DNA from: Conchocele bisecta
Taxonomy: Eukaryota > Mollusca > Bivalvia > Lucinida > Thyasiridae
Direction of reading: 5' to 3'
Length of the DNA stretch: 64,000 nucleotides
Assembly (NCBI GenBank): GCA_029237695.1
Contig: CM055267.1
Coordinates: forward strand, 11,621,043 to 11,685,042
This document shows positions 32,505 through 45,130 of the stretch, in pieces (position 1 is the stretch's first letter; every line of letters starts with the position of its first letter). The notes under the pieces were generated by a model. The model ran no database searches and had not been told where the DNA came from. It saw only the letters and a program-made list of their open reading frames with translations. The translations under genes and the position numbers were made by a program.

Positions 32505-34310
32505 GTACGTACAACTCAATTAGCCATGTTTCCCATAGACCTACATTCACACAAACATGACAATCGCAAACTACACAATAGCTCCGCGGAGCAAGATGTC
32601 CCGCCTGGCGCAGTTTGATAGTACATAAGGAGCTTGTAATAACCTTGGGGTTAGTGAGCACCATGGACTTTCTGTAGAATGATGTTAAAAATACACATAT
32701 GAAATATTAAAGCATTCCATTGAGGGAAAGAGAAGTTATAATGAAGTGTAAAGTTTTCGAAACAAAATATGTTCTAAGTCCTAGCGGTTAGCGGGCACCA
32801 TACGCTTTCTGTAGAATGATGCAGGATGATGTTACAAATGCTCTTATGAAATATTAAAGCATTCCCTCAATGGAAATATAAGTTTTTTCAGATTAATCCC
32901 AATGTTAATTTGTGTGATGGACAGACGGACAGATGGACGGACAGACGGACGAACAGACAACTTTCGTACCCCTATATCCCCTTTGCACTACGCGAGGGGA
33001 TAATAAACTGAAACCAAAACACTTATTTTCCAACAAACTTAGCTAAGCACAAACAAGAATGACGTCAACGACATGTATCTCTTGGCACCGATGCTAAATT
33101 TCTATACTAGACATTTTTGAATTCCTTGACCTTGGGGCTACCAGACACCATGAACTTTCTTCAGATGATGCGGAATGTTCTTACAAATGCATGTATGAAA
33201 TAATAAAACATTTCATCAAGGGAAACAGAAGTTACAATAAATTAACCCAAGCGTTAAGTTTTCAAAACTGAGCATTTTCTAAGCCCGTGACATTGACCTT
33301 GGGGTTAGCGGGCACCATCGATGTTGCTATATAGTTTACACCTAAGAAGTATTAAAGCATTCTAACAAGAGAAATAGAAGTTGTAATAAGTTAGACCGGA
33401 TTTTCTAAGCCCGTGACCTTGATATTTGGGTTTAGCGGGCACCATGGTCTTTCTGTAGAATGATGTGGGATGTTGTTTTAAATGCATGTATGAAATATTC
33501 AAGCATTCCATTGAGGGAAACAGAAGTTACAACGAATTAACCTGAGCGTTAAGTTTTAGAAACATAGCCAAAGGCAAAAATGCAACGTTGAATGCATGTG
33601 AAAAGTAGGTCAATGAACCATGAAAACTAGGCTAAGGTCACATGGGCTCCCTCTATGTGAGATGGTTACACCACAGTGTTTACGTATACCAAGTTTGGAG
33701 GTCGTAGGACTTATCGTTTTCCGAAAACTGAGCTAAATGCAAAAACTTACATTGAATGCATGTAAAATGTAGGTCAATGAACCAAGAAAACTAGGTCAAT
33801 GTCACATGGGCTCCCTCTGTGTGAGATGGTTACACCACAGTGTAGATGTGTACCGAAGCATTCCATCAAGGGAAACAGAAATTGTAACAAATTAAAGTGA
33901 CCTTGACCTTTGGGGTTAGCGGGCACCATGGGATTTCTGTAGAATGATGCGGGATGTTGTTACAAGTGCATGCATGGAATATTAAAGCATTCCATTGAGG
34001 GAAACAGAAGTTACAATGAATTAACCTGAGCGTTAAGTTTTAGAAACAGAGCTAAACGCAAAAACTTAACGTGGAATGCATGTGAAAAGTAGGTCAATGA
34101 ACCATGAAAACCAGGTCAAAGTCACATGGGCTCCCTCTGTGTGAGATAGTTACACTACAGTGCTGATGTATACCAAGTATGGATGTCGTAGGACTTATAG
34201 TTTTCTGGAAACTGAGCTAAACGCAAAAACTTAACGTGAAATGTTGACGCCGCCTCCGCCGACGGAAAAGCTATGCCTCTGTCCCGCTTTTACTAAAGCA
34301 GGCGGGACAA
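32505..34310. repeat. intronic degenerate repeats (GGTTAGCGGGCACCATGG family)
   Basis: GGTTAGCGGGCACCATGG, TTTCTGTAGAATGATGCGGG, AATATTAAAGCATTCCATTG and GGGAAACAGAAGTTACAA recur at 32650, 32790, 33150, 33300, 33430 and 33915. A second unit recurs at 33600, 33770 and 34080 (GTCACATGGGCTCCCTCTG, TAGGTCAATGAACCA). It ends near 34308 with a GTCCCGC...GCGGGAC hairpin. A (GGAC)n-like patch lies at 32920-32960. Non-coding. Confidence 0.75.
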
Positions 34311-36574
34311 TACAAATGGTGGCACCACGCAATCTAAGATGGCCACCATCCTGAAAGTGGGTCAAATTCTCAACAATTTTCTCATGAACTAACAAGCCGA
34401 TCTGAACGAAAGTTTACAGAATTGATCGATCACTGGTGTTCTTTCAGATTTGTTAAAATGGTCACCCGTGGTTCATGTAAATGTCATTCTTTTATTAACA
34501 ACTTCAAATTGCTTTGGATGGTAGCGATGTGAAAGGTAACATTTGCGATGGGATTCATCCTATCTTTCACGGTTCCCTATTTTACACCTGCCCTGGCCCT
34601 CCGGTATTCGTAGACGGTAAAATGCATCTAAGAGTTTTTTTATTTTTTGTTTCTGGCGATACGGTTTCAGTTATTTCAGTACATGTACTTTGATTTACAA
34701 AGCCAAGCGTCGATCAGAGAAACCGTAAACACCATACATCCGATTTAGTTTGACAACTGAGAGGTTCATGTAGTGTAACACATGTATATAACTGTTTATA
34801 TTCCCAGTATGATCAGTCAATTTGAATCCTCAGCTTCCCAACAAACCAAATCTCCAATCAGTCTGCACACGGATTTTTCATGTCTTATCTCCCCTTGGCG
34901 GCCATTATTAATTTTCACACTCTGTATCCTTGTCCACGCGATAACTCAACTTCCACGTGGCCGATCTACATCAAATTTTGTATATAGCTTTGTAACGACA
35001 CGAGGAAGAAGCCTATTTATTTCGAAGTATTTCCCATGACTTATCTCCCCTTGGCGGCCATTTTCCTGTCCACGTGATGATGAGTTCAACTTGGTCGATC
35101 TTAATTAAATTCATACGATATTTCTGTTTCCATCAGGCTGTTTTATATTGTCAAAGCAGTAAGTGGGGCATCCGTGTTCTACAAACAATTTTGTAGTTCT
35201 CTATATCTCTAACCCCTTGCCAGATTTTTATAATATTTCACACCAATGTGTGTATAGGGATGATGCTTTGCTATGCATACCCCCACATCCAAATTTCCAA
35301 GGTCAATGTCATTTATTTACCAATCCTTTGTATACAGGTGCGACACCGCTTCCGTGGCGGAATTCTTGTAATATTCTTCTAATCTGTATATAACGTCATT
35401 AAAACGTGTTCACACAACAAAATGTCCCTCACGTGCTTTCGATTTCGATCTTGAACGTGAGGGCTTATCAAACAATCATGTAAATGCAAAATGACACCCA
35501 CCCTAATCTCAATCTCCATGTTTACATGGAGATTCTGAATAGATGGGTCAGGGTAACTACACATGTATTATTAGACCTGGTTTTTCCAAATATCGTAGCC
35601 AAAGTGTACGCATGCGCCCGGTGAGCACCGCCTTCTTTCTGTATGACCCATGCTTTTATACATGTATGTCTGTGTGCGCATGCGTCCCCCATGGGTGAGC
35701 ACCGCCTTCTTTCTGTATGACCCATGCGTTTATACATGTATGTCTGTGTGCGGGTGTAATGTGTGTTGCTGTGCGATTACATGACCGTGTACATGTGAGC
35801 GTGTGTTGTTGAATAGTCGCCAGCTTTGTTTATGCACGATTGTGTTGGTTGCTGTCCCAAATACTGCATGCGAATATATGCATGTACGTTATAAATATTG
35901 TCAGAACGGATACGTACTTTGGTGTAAAACATATTAGTTGAACATTCTTGCAATTTGCTACTCATAATATTTTCGTGTATCGTGTTGTTTTGATTGAAAT
36001 ATTGTGTGACTTGTCTACATAATGGACCTCACGACAAATACAAACCGAGTGTCTCCAGATCAGCCTGCATGTCACGTCTGTTCAAACGTGACGGCTCATC
36101 AGATATGCAAAATCAAAACCTAACTCGCCCTCCTCAGTATCTCGATGTTTATATGGAGATCCGGAATAGATGGGCCGGGTTAACTATATTATTCATTATT
36201 AGACCAGGTTTCTCCAAGTAACGCACTGTAGTTTGAGTATGCGCCCCTGTGTGAATAGCACGTATGCATAGGCTTATATATATATATGTTCTTGTGTATA
36301 ATTTTGTGGAGGTGGAGAACAGTTGGGCCAGGGAAACTATGCATATTTTAATTGTTGTCTCTCCAATCATCACTGTGTATGTGATCATCATAAACTGTTT
36401 GCATGATCTATATTTCGTATATAATATTTTATGTTTTTGGCGTGAATATATGTGTGAGCAAGTTTATTTACCGAATCCATTACTGAGGTTATCCCTACTC
36501 ACAACATATTGTGCATATTTCATGTCTACACTGGTCTCTCATCTGCAGCTATAACACATGCCCTTTACCTAGTG
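34311..36574. other. intronic non-coding DNA with local duplications
   Basis: CATGACTTATCTCCCCTTGG repeats at 34880 and 35036. GTGAGCACCGCCTTCTTTCT repeats at 35620 and 35694. TGGAGATTCTGAATAGATGG (35526) has a diverged copy at 36153. No coding region was recognised. Confidence 0.5.
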
Positions 36575-37015
36575 TTGTAAATTATTGAGTGTAATCTTTA
36601 GATGCGACACGCCACGTGAATTAGCACCTTGTACGTCACGAGTTTGCTATTATTGACGCCATTGATCATGTCAGACTACATAAACCCGGTTTGGGGCATG
36701 CAATTGTTAACTGAGAACTAAAGGTTGATATTCATCGTGTATTGCTACTAAAATATATATACGTGTATGCTTGGTGAACATTTAGTAATAGTACACCATA
36801 ATAGAGTGTAATCCTTAAATGCGACACGCCATGTGAATTAGCACCTTGTACGTCACGATTTTGCTATTATTGACGCCATTGATCATGTCAGATTACAATA
36901 ACCCGGTTTAGGGCAAAGCCATGCAATTGTAAACTGAGAACTAAAGCTTGATAGTCGTCGTGTATTGCTACTAATATATATATACGTGTATGCTTGGTGA
37001 ACATTTAGTATGATG
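36575..37015. repeat. ~210-bp direct tandem duplication
   Basis: Two copies (about 36575-36785 and 36803-37012) share GACACGCCACGTGAATTAGC (or the CATG variant), TATTGACGCCATTGATCATG and GTGTATGCTTGGTGAACATT. Confidence 0.85.
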
Positions 37016-38252
37016 GAGGTGTATTTCGTCGATAAAACTATGATTTCATCTCACAGGCAATGACATGTACTAACGCATGTTCGTGTATATTATTGTCTGA
37101 TTTTTATTTCTTTGTACACCATATACGCCATTATACATTGCCTACACGATGTTTAGTAAATACCACGTGGTAGGATAATATGAACACGCACACATGTGTA
37201 AGTAACTCACCGGGTCGCTAGGTAAATCCAGTATTGTCTCGTCTTTCATTTCTTTGTACCATGTGTCATTGTATATTGACTACACGTTGTTGAGCAGATA
37301 GCACGTGGTCCGACAATATGAGCATGCTTACATGTAAGTAACTCACCAGGTCGCTAGAAAAATCCATTCATATTCGTATAATCAACTCATTGCATAGTCA
37401 CGTGCACGCTAACATAACGTAAGCTATAAATAGAAAGCGAGGGCTGTTGCACGGGAAAGTTTCGACTGTATACCTGTCAGATTAGAAAGGAGACCTTACT
37501 TGGTTATTACAACGTATTACCAGTTTGTGCAATATCAAAATCTGATCAGAGTATACGCTACCTAATATTCAGTAAATATAAAATAATGACTATCTAAAAC
37601 ATACATTTAAATATTATATCGAATATATAAGTATCGCTGTTCTGTCATAGGTGCGGTCTCAGTGACCAGTCACAAGTATACATGTATATACTAGTCGGCA
37701 GTCGACCGTGCGTAGCGCCTTACCTGATCTTTGATTGATCAGATCCCTGATCACACAGGCACAGTTGCATCACATAAGTAATGGCTTGTCATCGATGACT
37801 GGCATAGACAAGGCTTATCCGGACCACGCAAAATACGTGTACCTTACGTATCTACCATTAAACTCTAAGATAATACACATATGACAAGGGCTTATGTATA
37901 ATGGCATGTACGGTAGGCTCTCGAACTGTATTGTAATGTGACACCGTCACACGATGACTGTTTTCGTGTTTTCTATTTTAGTGTTTTGTTTATTTTCGTG
38001 TCTTCCGTTTCAGTGTCTTGTTTGTTTAATCGTAGGTTTCGAATCTTCTAAACTGTTGCATTGTCCGCTCTATCCTTTCGATATGAATCCCCGAAACGTG
38101 TATGTACTTTTACATGTTTTTCCCCTGTTTTGTTGTGTTATCTGTACCCTATGAAAATGAGCATACATGTACATATTTAGGTTCCAACCAACACCTTATG
38201 CCTTGTTGGATCGCACCACATCTCGCTCGCTGCGTCTATCGCATTGATCCGC
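37016..38252. other. intronic non-coding DNA
   Basis: A second diverged pair of about 110 bp (37128-37233 and 37247-37370) shares TTTCTTTGTAC, CACGTGGT and AAGTAACTCACC. Open frames at 37954-38305 show no family resemblance. An inverted pair (GGCGAACGGAAGCTTC at 38255, GAAGCTTCCGTCCGCC at 38319) lies just before the LINE. Confidence 0.45.
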
Positions 38253-38288
38253 GATGGCGAACGGAAGCTTCACTTTACGTAATACTGA

Positions 38289-38756
38289 ATGATGCTGTAC
38301 CTTAGTGAGATGCATAGCGAAGCTTCCGTCCGCCATGAGGCAGCAGCCGTCCAATGGTATATCCTTAATTGTCTGATATCAACTGATAAATATCAAATTA
38401 TAAATCCAGGCTTAAAAGCAACACTCATATTACTATCTGGCGACATTCATCCAAATCCAGGTCCGGTTTCTGAATCTGAATCAACGTGCTCCGAATCTAC
38501 AGATTCCTACATGGATATTATCAACAGTGGTCTGAGCATTATGCACCTAAATATACAGAGTCTAAAACCCAAAATAGACATACTGCAGATAGAAGCTCAA
38601 CCTTATGATATACTCATTTGTACTGAAACTTGGCTTTCACCAACAATATCCAATGACGTATTGCATATACTTAACTTTACCGATCCATTTCGCTGTGACA
38701 GAATAGGTAGGTTAGGTGGTGGGGTAGCAATATATGTAAGGGGGGGGGGATTTTAA
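38289..38756 (+). pseudogene. LINE 1: N-terminus and start of AP endonuclease
   Basis: This is the start of a CR1/L2-like LINE ORF2. It includes a 2A-like motif, LSGDIHPNPGP, at 38433-38465. The AP endonuclease follows with its first signatures, IMHLNIQSLKPK, DILICTETWLSP (the catalytic Glu region) and GGGVAIYVR. The AP endonuclease nicks target DNA to prime reverse transcription. At a G-run near 38742-38751 the sequence jumps directly to the GDFN motif in another frame, so the middle of the domain is deleted. Confidence 0.8.
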
Positions 38757-39266
38757 TATAAATGTACAAAATTCTGACTCGAATAGAATTAGTAGGCTTA
38801 TCACATCATATAATGCGGAACAGCTTATCACTACGCCAACAAACTTTTCTGAAAATTCAAGCTCTCTCATAGACCTAATAATTACTAAAGACGCCAGACA
38901 TATACTTACCAGCTTTGTTGCCGATCCCTTCATCCCTGATCTTATAAGATACCACTGTCCTATAGTTGCAGTATTAAAGATAAAGACGGCGAAAGTCACA
39001 ACATATAAAAGAAAGTCTGGCTCTACGATCGAGGAAATTATGACAATTACAGAACAAAATTAAACTCTGTCGATTGGAACGAAATTCTTAATTCAGGAAA
39101 TTTAGATATTACAGCCGAAACAATCGCAACTACAATAATAGAGATAGCTACTGAAACAATACCCAACCAAATAGTCACTATACGACCGAATGATATCCCA
39201 TGGTTTAATAATAGTATAAGAAAATTAATAAGGAAAAGAAATAAAATCCATAAACGAGCTAAAAAT
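38757..39266 (+). pseudogene. LINE 1: end of AP endonuclease and linker
   Basis: In a shifted frame this continues with GDFNINVQNSDS, then FSENSSSLIDLIIT (the S-x-I-D-L-I motif that normally precedes the catalytic His) and YHCPIVAV, whose His fits the usual S-D-H position except that the Asp is not present. A further frame change near 39020 leads to the linker (NDIPWFNNSIRK). Confidence 0.7.
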
Positions 39267-40374
39267 GTGAATACAGAACTAGCCTGGTCTAAGTTCCGAA
39301 AAATTAGAAACGAGGTTACGAAACTCATAAGAAAATGTAAATCGGATTATGAAAATAAACTAATAGAGAAGGTTAATGATTCCGAAACTTCAGTAAAAAT
39401 ATGGTTTAAACTTGCAAAACAATTGAAGGCTAAACAAACCTCCACGACAATTCCTACATTGCTTGATGGCGGAATAGAAGCACAAACAGACAAAGAAAAA
39501 ACGGAATTACTTAATTCCTTCTTCTCAAAACAGTCCACCATTGATGACAGTTCTACTCCACTGCCACATCCCACACAACCGAATCTACCCAATATGACAA
39601 CAATCACAATCTCTCCTACAGATGTAATCAATGCTATATCATTAGTCAATCCATCAAAAGCCAGTGGTCCTGATTTAATAAGTCCCAGATTACTTCGTGA
39701 GGGCTCTCGTGAACTTTCAGTACCACTTTCTACATACTTCAATACATTACTAAGTAATTCATACTTCCCCTCTCCATGGAAAACAGGCGAATGTAATACC
39801 GATTTTTAAAAAGGCAGATCCTTCAAGTCCACAGAACTACAGACCGATTTCCCTGCTTAGCTGCATTGGTAAGCTAATGGAACGATGTGTTCATAAATAT
39901 TTGTACAATTTTGTGGCCTCAAACAATAAACTAACATCATACCAATCGGGTTTTATCAAAGGTGATTCAACTGTAAATCAACTTACTTACATCTATAACG
40001 ATATTTGCAAAGCAATGGATGAAGGAAAAGAGGTTCGTGCTGTTTTTTGCGACATATCAAAGGCGTTTGACAGAGTCTGGCATCGAGGCCTTCTTTACAA
40101 ACTATCAAACATCGGAATCTCTGGTTCTATGCTCGAATGGCTTAAGTCGTATCTGTCCTCTAGAAAACAACGTGTAGTATATAGTAACTCCGCGTCTAAT
40201 TGGTGCACTATCAATGCAGGCGTTCCACAGGGATCTATTTTAGGACCTTTATTGTTTTTAATATACATAAATGACATAGTCCAAGAAATTAACTCCAACA
40301 TTAGATTATTTGCAGACGACACAAGCTTGTACATAATAGTCGACGACACAATACCACAGCAGCAGCTGCATTAA
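39267..40374 (+). pseudogene. LINE 1: reverse transcriptase
   Basis: The reverse transcriptase copies the element RNA onto nicked target DNA. The frame starts in the linker (AWSKFRKIRNEVTKLIRK), reaches NPSKASGPDLISPRLL (RT region 0), is shifted near 39790, and continues with FKKADPSSPQNYRPISLLSC, YQSGFIKGDST, FCDISKAFDRVWHRGLLYKL (first catalytic Asp), AGVPQGSILGPLLFLIYIND and LFADDTSLY (the F-A-D-D catalytic pair). Another shift follows near 40360. The catalytic residues themselves are intact but the reading frame is not. Confidence 0.9.
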
Positions 40375-41447
40375 ATAACGACCTAGAAACTATAAATCAA
40401 TGGTCAAAAACATGGCTAGTGACATTCAACCCATCCAAGACAGAGTCAATGATTTATTCAAGAAAACATAATAAACCACAGCATCCAGTACTTAAAATGG
40501 ACACTCGTCCTATTACAACTGTTAATGAACATAAACATCTAGGAATAATTATATCAGAAAACGGAAAATGGTATCCACACATCTCATCATATCTAAATAA
40601 AGCATGGCAAAGAATAGGCATATTACGATCTCTGAAATTCACCCTAAAAAGGTCAGCTCTTGAACGCATGTATTTTTGTTTTGTTCGACCTCTTTTGGAG
40701 TATGGTGATGTTGTATGGAGTAATTGCACAGACGAATTAAAACACCAGATCGAAGCAGTACAGATAGAAGCTGCGCGCATAGTGTGTGGAGCTACTAAAC
40801 TTTGTAATATTGATAAATTATATCAAGATCTCAGGTGGGAATCCTTGGAAAACAGACGAAATAAACACAAACTTATACTATTTTACAAAATGGTAAATAA
40901 ACTATCCCCACAATATCTTAGCGATCTGATTCCTGAACAGATACAAGCACGGTATACCCTTAGAAACGCTACTATACCATTAGTACATTGTCGTACACAA
41001 TTGTACTTCAATTCATATCTACCCCACACTATTCGTGAATGGAATAAATTGTCAGAACAGGAAAAAAATGCGCAATCAGTACCGTCCTTTAAGGCAATTA
41101 TAAATAAAAATGTTACAAAATCACCCATCTTATACAATATAGGCTGCAGACAAGGACAAGTACTTCACGCCCGTCTTCGTTTGTCATGCAGTTCCTTGAA
41201 TTATGACCTTCATCGTAGATCTATAGTTGATTCTCCAAATTGTACCTGTGGTTCGGTAGAAACAATCAATCATTTTCTACTATATTGCGAAAACTATCAA
41301 CGTCAAAGACATCTTCACTTAACAGACATTCCGTGTCCACCGATAGCCAACAATCTTCTTTATGGTAACGAACGATTATCATTTGAACAGAATACCACCG
41401 TATTTTTGCAAGTGCACAAATATATAATGTCTACAAAACGCTTTTAG
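40375..41447 (+). pseudogene. LINE 1: thumb and C-terminal zinc-binding domain
   Basis: An open stretch of 342 codons begins FNPSKTESMIYSRK, the region after the RT palm, then HLGIIISENGKW, a thumb-like helical part, and ends in a C-terminal domain with CTCGSVETINHFLLYC, a Cys-x-Cys...His...Cys motif common in CR1/L2/Jockey-group elements. The stop at 41445 is followed by a 3' region without a clear poly(A) tail. Confidence 0.85.
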
Positions 41448-42597
41448 GCCAGACTAAAGTAATTAAATTCCTAACTAAATATACTAACAGATAGGTGTAT
41501 ACATAATAATGGCTCGTTTTCAACTCGATTTCAAACCAGACAATCAAAAACAATCAAGTATAGTGGTCCAATTGTCACATATATATCAAAGACTTGTATA
41601 CAACCAGACACTCTGTTGCTGCGGCTTGTAAGGTAATTGGATCTTCAACCAATGACAGGCTGTTGCCTCTGATAGATTGACTGCGGTCGCAGCGAGCGCG
41701 GGTGTTGGCCTATTGGTGATTTGATAATATTTGGTGTTGGTATTATAGAACCATATTTATCACGTGTATGCTCCATTTTCATTTTCAGTGATCATAAGGT
41801 AAACAATATTAAACTATTTCCTGCCACTGTTCAATAACTATTGTGTAATATGGGCACCCTGCTGAGAACAAGGCCCTTACGACATACGCGACCAGCGTGG
41901 ACCCATGTCAGCCCGCTCATCCGAGCGGTCTGCTCAGGGCGTACACTGTTCGTTTTCAGCTAATGTTGTAGCAATAATCACACCAGCAAGGCGAGTACAT
42001 GCAAATCGTACTGTGTGAGGTACAACAAACAAAATATATCTCCAAGTATTGTCAATTAACGCAATTGTCGTAAGGTCTCTTATCTCAGCCGGCGGCCCAT
42101 CAACTGTCAAGGAGAAGAATTCACATAAGCTTTTACGAAGCTTGTTTTCTAATCCTTTTATCACTTGTCTTGTATATATGTAACCTGCTATATATGAAAT
42201 AAAATATTGTTTAAACTAAGCGTCGTTCACCTGTGCAATATATTTATACACCTAACATCCACAATTCAGTGAAATGCCGGGCGAACTATCAGCCTACAGT
42301 GGTTAGTGGCGTCGTATTGCCGTATTCGAAATTGAAACCATTCATTTGTTTCCGTGAAGATTCTACTAACGCAAATATGTATAACAAAAATACACGGGAC
42401 CTGCCATATGCGAGAAATAATAAACACATATCTAAGCTTTATGACTGATTGGATTCCTAGATTTCAATTGCATACTTTGCTTTTCATTTTACGTCAACTG
42501 TGAGATGGGTAAATGTATTCTATAATACAGTTATACCCATCTCTCCGCTGTTGTCAGCAGCAACAACAACAACAACAGAACTAAGGTATATTTGCAG
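41448..42597. other. LINE 3' flank and intron sequence before exon 3
   Basis: AAATAAAATATTG at 42198 could be a LINE or host poly(A) signal. A partial family 2 motif (GACCAGCGTGGACCC) lies near 41892. (CAA)n is at 42560-42578. The acceptor TATATTTGCAG ends at 42597. Confidence 0.45.
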
Positions 42598-42864
42598 ATT
42601 GCCTATCCTTCACACTCGACGCCAGGCAGAATACAAAGCTGGCGTTCAGCGATTCTCTATACAGCGATAAGGTCACGTCGATGGCAGAGACCGACTGTGT
42701 CACACGATGCTTCGACACAGCCTCATGTTACCTCTTTTCATACGGTCCTGGACCTTATTGGGGAGACAATCGCTGCTCGAACCATTTCGACTGTGACAGT
42801 ACCTGTCAGGGAGCTGTCAGTGAGGTGAACGATTACACAGTGTATGCCAGAACGTGCACAGTGG
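42598..42864 (+). CDS. exon 3: PAN/apple-like cysteine-rich domain
   Basis: This 267-bp exon is open throughout, bounded by TATATTTGCAG and the donor G|GTAGGT, with phase 1 on both sides. It reads DCLSFTLDARQNTK, VTSMAETDCVTRCFDTASC, YLFSYGPGPYW, NRCSNHFDCDSTCQG and YTVYARTCTVG. Cys-x3-Cys-x5-Cys, an aromatic F-x-Y and a late Tyr-x-x-x-R-x-C are the pattern of the PAN/apple superfamily, which forms disulphide-stabilised extracellular ligand-binding modules. The assignment is by pattern only. A MITE starts 20 bp after the donor. Confidence 0.7.
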
Positions 42865-42883
42865 GTAGGTAACCACGTACTCA

Positions 42884-43114
42884 CCTGGGACCCGTTTCAC
42901 TAAACTTCACACGACGAAAATGTTCGTACGTACAAATTTAGGATCGTCTGGCGATTTAAATTGATGTATTTACATGTATTGATCATAGGCTGCATATGCT
43001 CAATAAATCCAATAAATCTTTACAAGAAAACATTGTTAATGTGAAATTTACAGACTATCATAATGTTGCACTTACGAACATTTTATTCGTACGAAGTTTA
43101 GTGAAACGAGCCTC
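42884..43114. mobile_element. MITE family 1, copy b
   Basis: Left CCCGTTTCACTAAACTTC, right GTACGAAGTTTAGTGAAACG. It sits inside the intron close to the exon 3 donor. Confidence 0.85.
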
Positions 43115-43365
43115 AGCAAGCGCGATTTTATGATTTGTATAATAGACATTGGTCAAGTCCACAGGCACGTTGTGTTATGAACGACAAAAGACTCTTTAAA
43201 TCTACCCAATTTTTAATCTGATATTAAATATCTACAAGGTATGACACTCGCCATGTGTTCGGTCAACATAAGTGGATGATTTACCTTGGGGCCCGATTCG
43301 CTAATTCAGTAGTTGTAACGCACGCGAATATGGCACGCCGTTTTACTATTTATTCAGAGTAAAAA
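43115..43365. other. intron sequence
   Basis: No feature seen. Confidence 0.4.
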
Positions 43366-44238
43366 GATACCTCTTTGAGTCAATAAGATATCTCTTTCAA
43401 TCAACAAGATATCTCTTTCAGACAAACATATATCTATTTCAGTCAATAAGATATCTAGTACATGAACAAGATATCTTTATAAGTAACATATATCTTCCTC
43501 AGTCAAAGATATATCGTATTGACGGAAGAAGATATCTTATTTACTGAAAGAGATATATTATTGACTCAAATATATATCTTATTGACTGAAAGAGATATCT
43601 TATTGACTCAAAGATATATCTTATTGACTCAAAGAGATATCTTATTGTCAGAAAGAGATATCTTGTTGACTCAAAGAGATATCTATTTCATCATACTAGA
43701 TATCTACTTCTCGGAAAGAGATATCTGTTTGAAAATAATAGATCAGATATCTATTTGGCTCATTAAGCTATCTTATTGAAGGAAAGATATATATTTTATT
43801 GTGAAGTAGATATCTAGTATTTCAAAAGAGATATTTATCTAAGAATTTAATAAAGATATCACTTTGACTCAACAAGATATCTATTTGACAGTTCAAGATA
43901 TCTCTATGAGTCAACAAGATATATCTTTGAGTCAACAAGATATCTAGTTTGATGAAAGAGATATATATTTGAAGCCTTTCAATATGATATCTGTTTCGTT
44001 TAATTTTTTAATTTTATAAATGAATTCTCCCTAAAAAATAAATATTTCCACCATCCGCTGATGGACCACAAAATCAACTTATTTATTTACTATTTTCTGA
44101 TTGGACAATAATTATATGACTTGCAAGGAGCAACAGTTACTGTTATGTAGTCGATCAAACAGATATCTATATGAACAAGTCAAATAGATATCTAATTGAT
44201 TTAACAAGATATCTATTTCACCATAGAAGATATCTGTT
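43366..44238. repeat. GATATC-rich satellite-like array
   Basis: About 40 AGATATC or AGATATA motifs occur at intervals near 20-23 bp, separated by short variable links such as TTTCAGTCAACA, TTATTGACTCAA or TTGACTGAAAG. A non-array gap lies at 43990-44155. GATATC is its own complement, so units read similarly on both strands. The open frame here is the translated repeat. Confidence 0.9.
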
Positions 44239-44696
44239 TAATTCTGGTGATGTTTTATGTCTAAAGATGTTGAAGTAACGTTGTTAAGCATATACTGAAC
44301 CACGTGTTAAATTGACATGCAAAATGTATACAGCGACTTGATAGACATCAGGGGCGATAATCTCATACAAAAATAAATATATTTTTTAAAAAATCCGTTC
44401 TCCAGCGTTACGCTTCGCAAACTTCGTGCCTGATAACCAAAATACTTCCAGTCACCGTGCAACGAAAAGTGTAGGAATATTCATGGATCATACACTGGTC
44501 AATGACATCCTAACAGTATGTTTTAAAATAGATGCGTCGTATCCGCGGCGCATAAACTGGGAGATGTAGACCGCGTATGACGTGGAACGAAGAAAAGCAC
44601 CATCTAACTATGGATACTTGACAATCGTCTCTCTTGTCATATTCATTTGCAGCCAGGCATTTATGGATTCGTTATTTTGATCCGGGTTGACAGATG
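44239..44696. other. intron sequence
   Basis: No feature seen. Confidence 0.4.
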
Positions 44697-44937
44697 TGGC
44701 CCGTTTGACTAAACTTCGTACGACTAAAATGTTCGTAAGTCCAAATTTAGGATCGTCTGGACATTTCAATTGATGGATTTACATTTATTGAGCATAGACT
44801 GCATATGCAACCTATGCTCAATAAATGTAAATCATATACATGTTTACAAGAAAACATTGTTAACGTGCAATTTACAGGCTATCATAATTTTGCACTTACG
44901 AACATTTTAGTCGTACGAAGTTTAGTCAAACGGCCCC
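44697..44937. mobile_element. MITE family 1, copy c
   Basis: Left GGCCCGTTTGACTAAACTTC, right GTACGAAGTTTAGTCAAACG. The interior carries an extra inverted ATGCTCAATAAATGTAAATC. Confidence 0.85.
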
Positions 44938-45006
44938 AGGTCCGTAAATCACATACATTTTCTATATGTGTTTGCTATATGCCCGCTTCTCCGTGCATCC
45001 TTATAG

Positions 45007-45060
45007 CCTGTGGTATTCTATCGGACATCCTACGGAGATATATACACGTCGTTTAGAGAT
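45007..45060 (+). pseudogene. truncated relic of a CCP exon
   Basis: The acceptor-like GTGCATCCTTATAG is followed by TCTATCGGACATCCTACGGA and ACACGTCGTTTAGAGA, matching the first ~54 bp of exon 4 (CTGTCGGACATCCCTGACGG; ACACGTCGTCTGGAGA). The match then stops. The intron sequence before it also resembles the one before exon 4. It is a dead partial duplicate. Confidence 0.75.
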
Positions 45061-45130
45061 AAATTAATCAAATGTGCTTGCGAGTTGTGTATATTTTGTT
45101 CCCTACTCGTTTCCCCGCATATCCTTCCAG

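Noticed and set aside
37954..38305. A hydrophobic 66-codon frame that could be a small membrane protein
   Set aside because: No supporting homology, splice or promoter signals; it overlaps another frame and is followed by a LINE.
43519..43779. An 86-codon frame of repeated L-L-T-x-R-D-I units
   Set aside because: It is the translation of the GATATC array and has no independent support.
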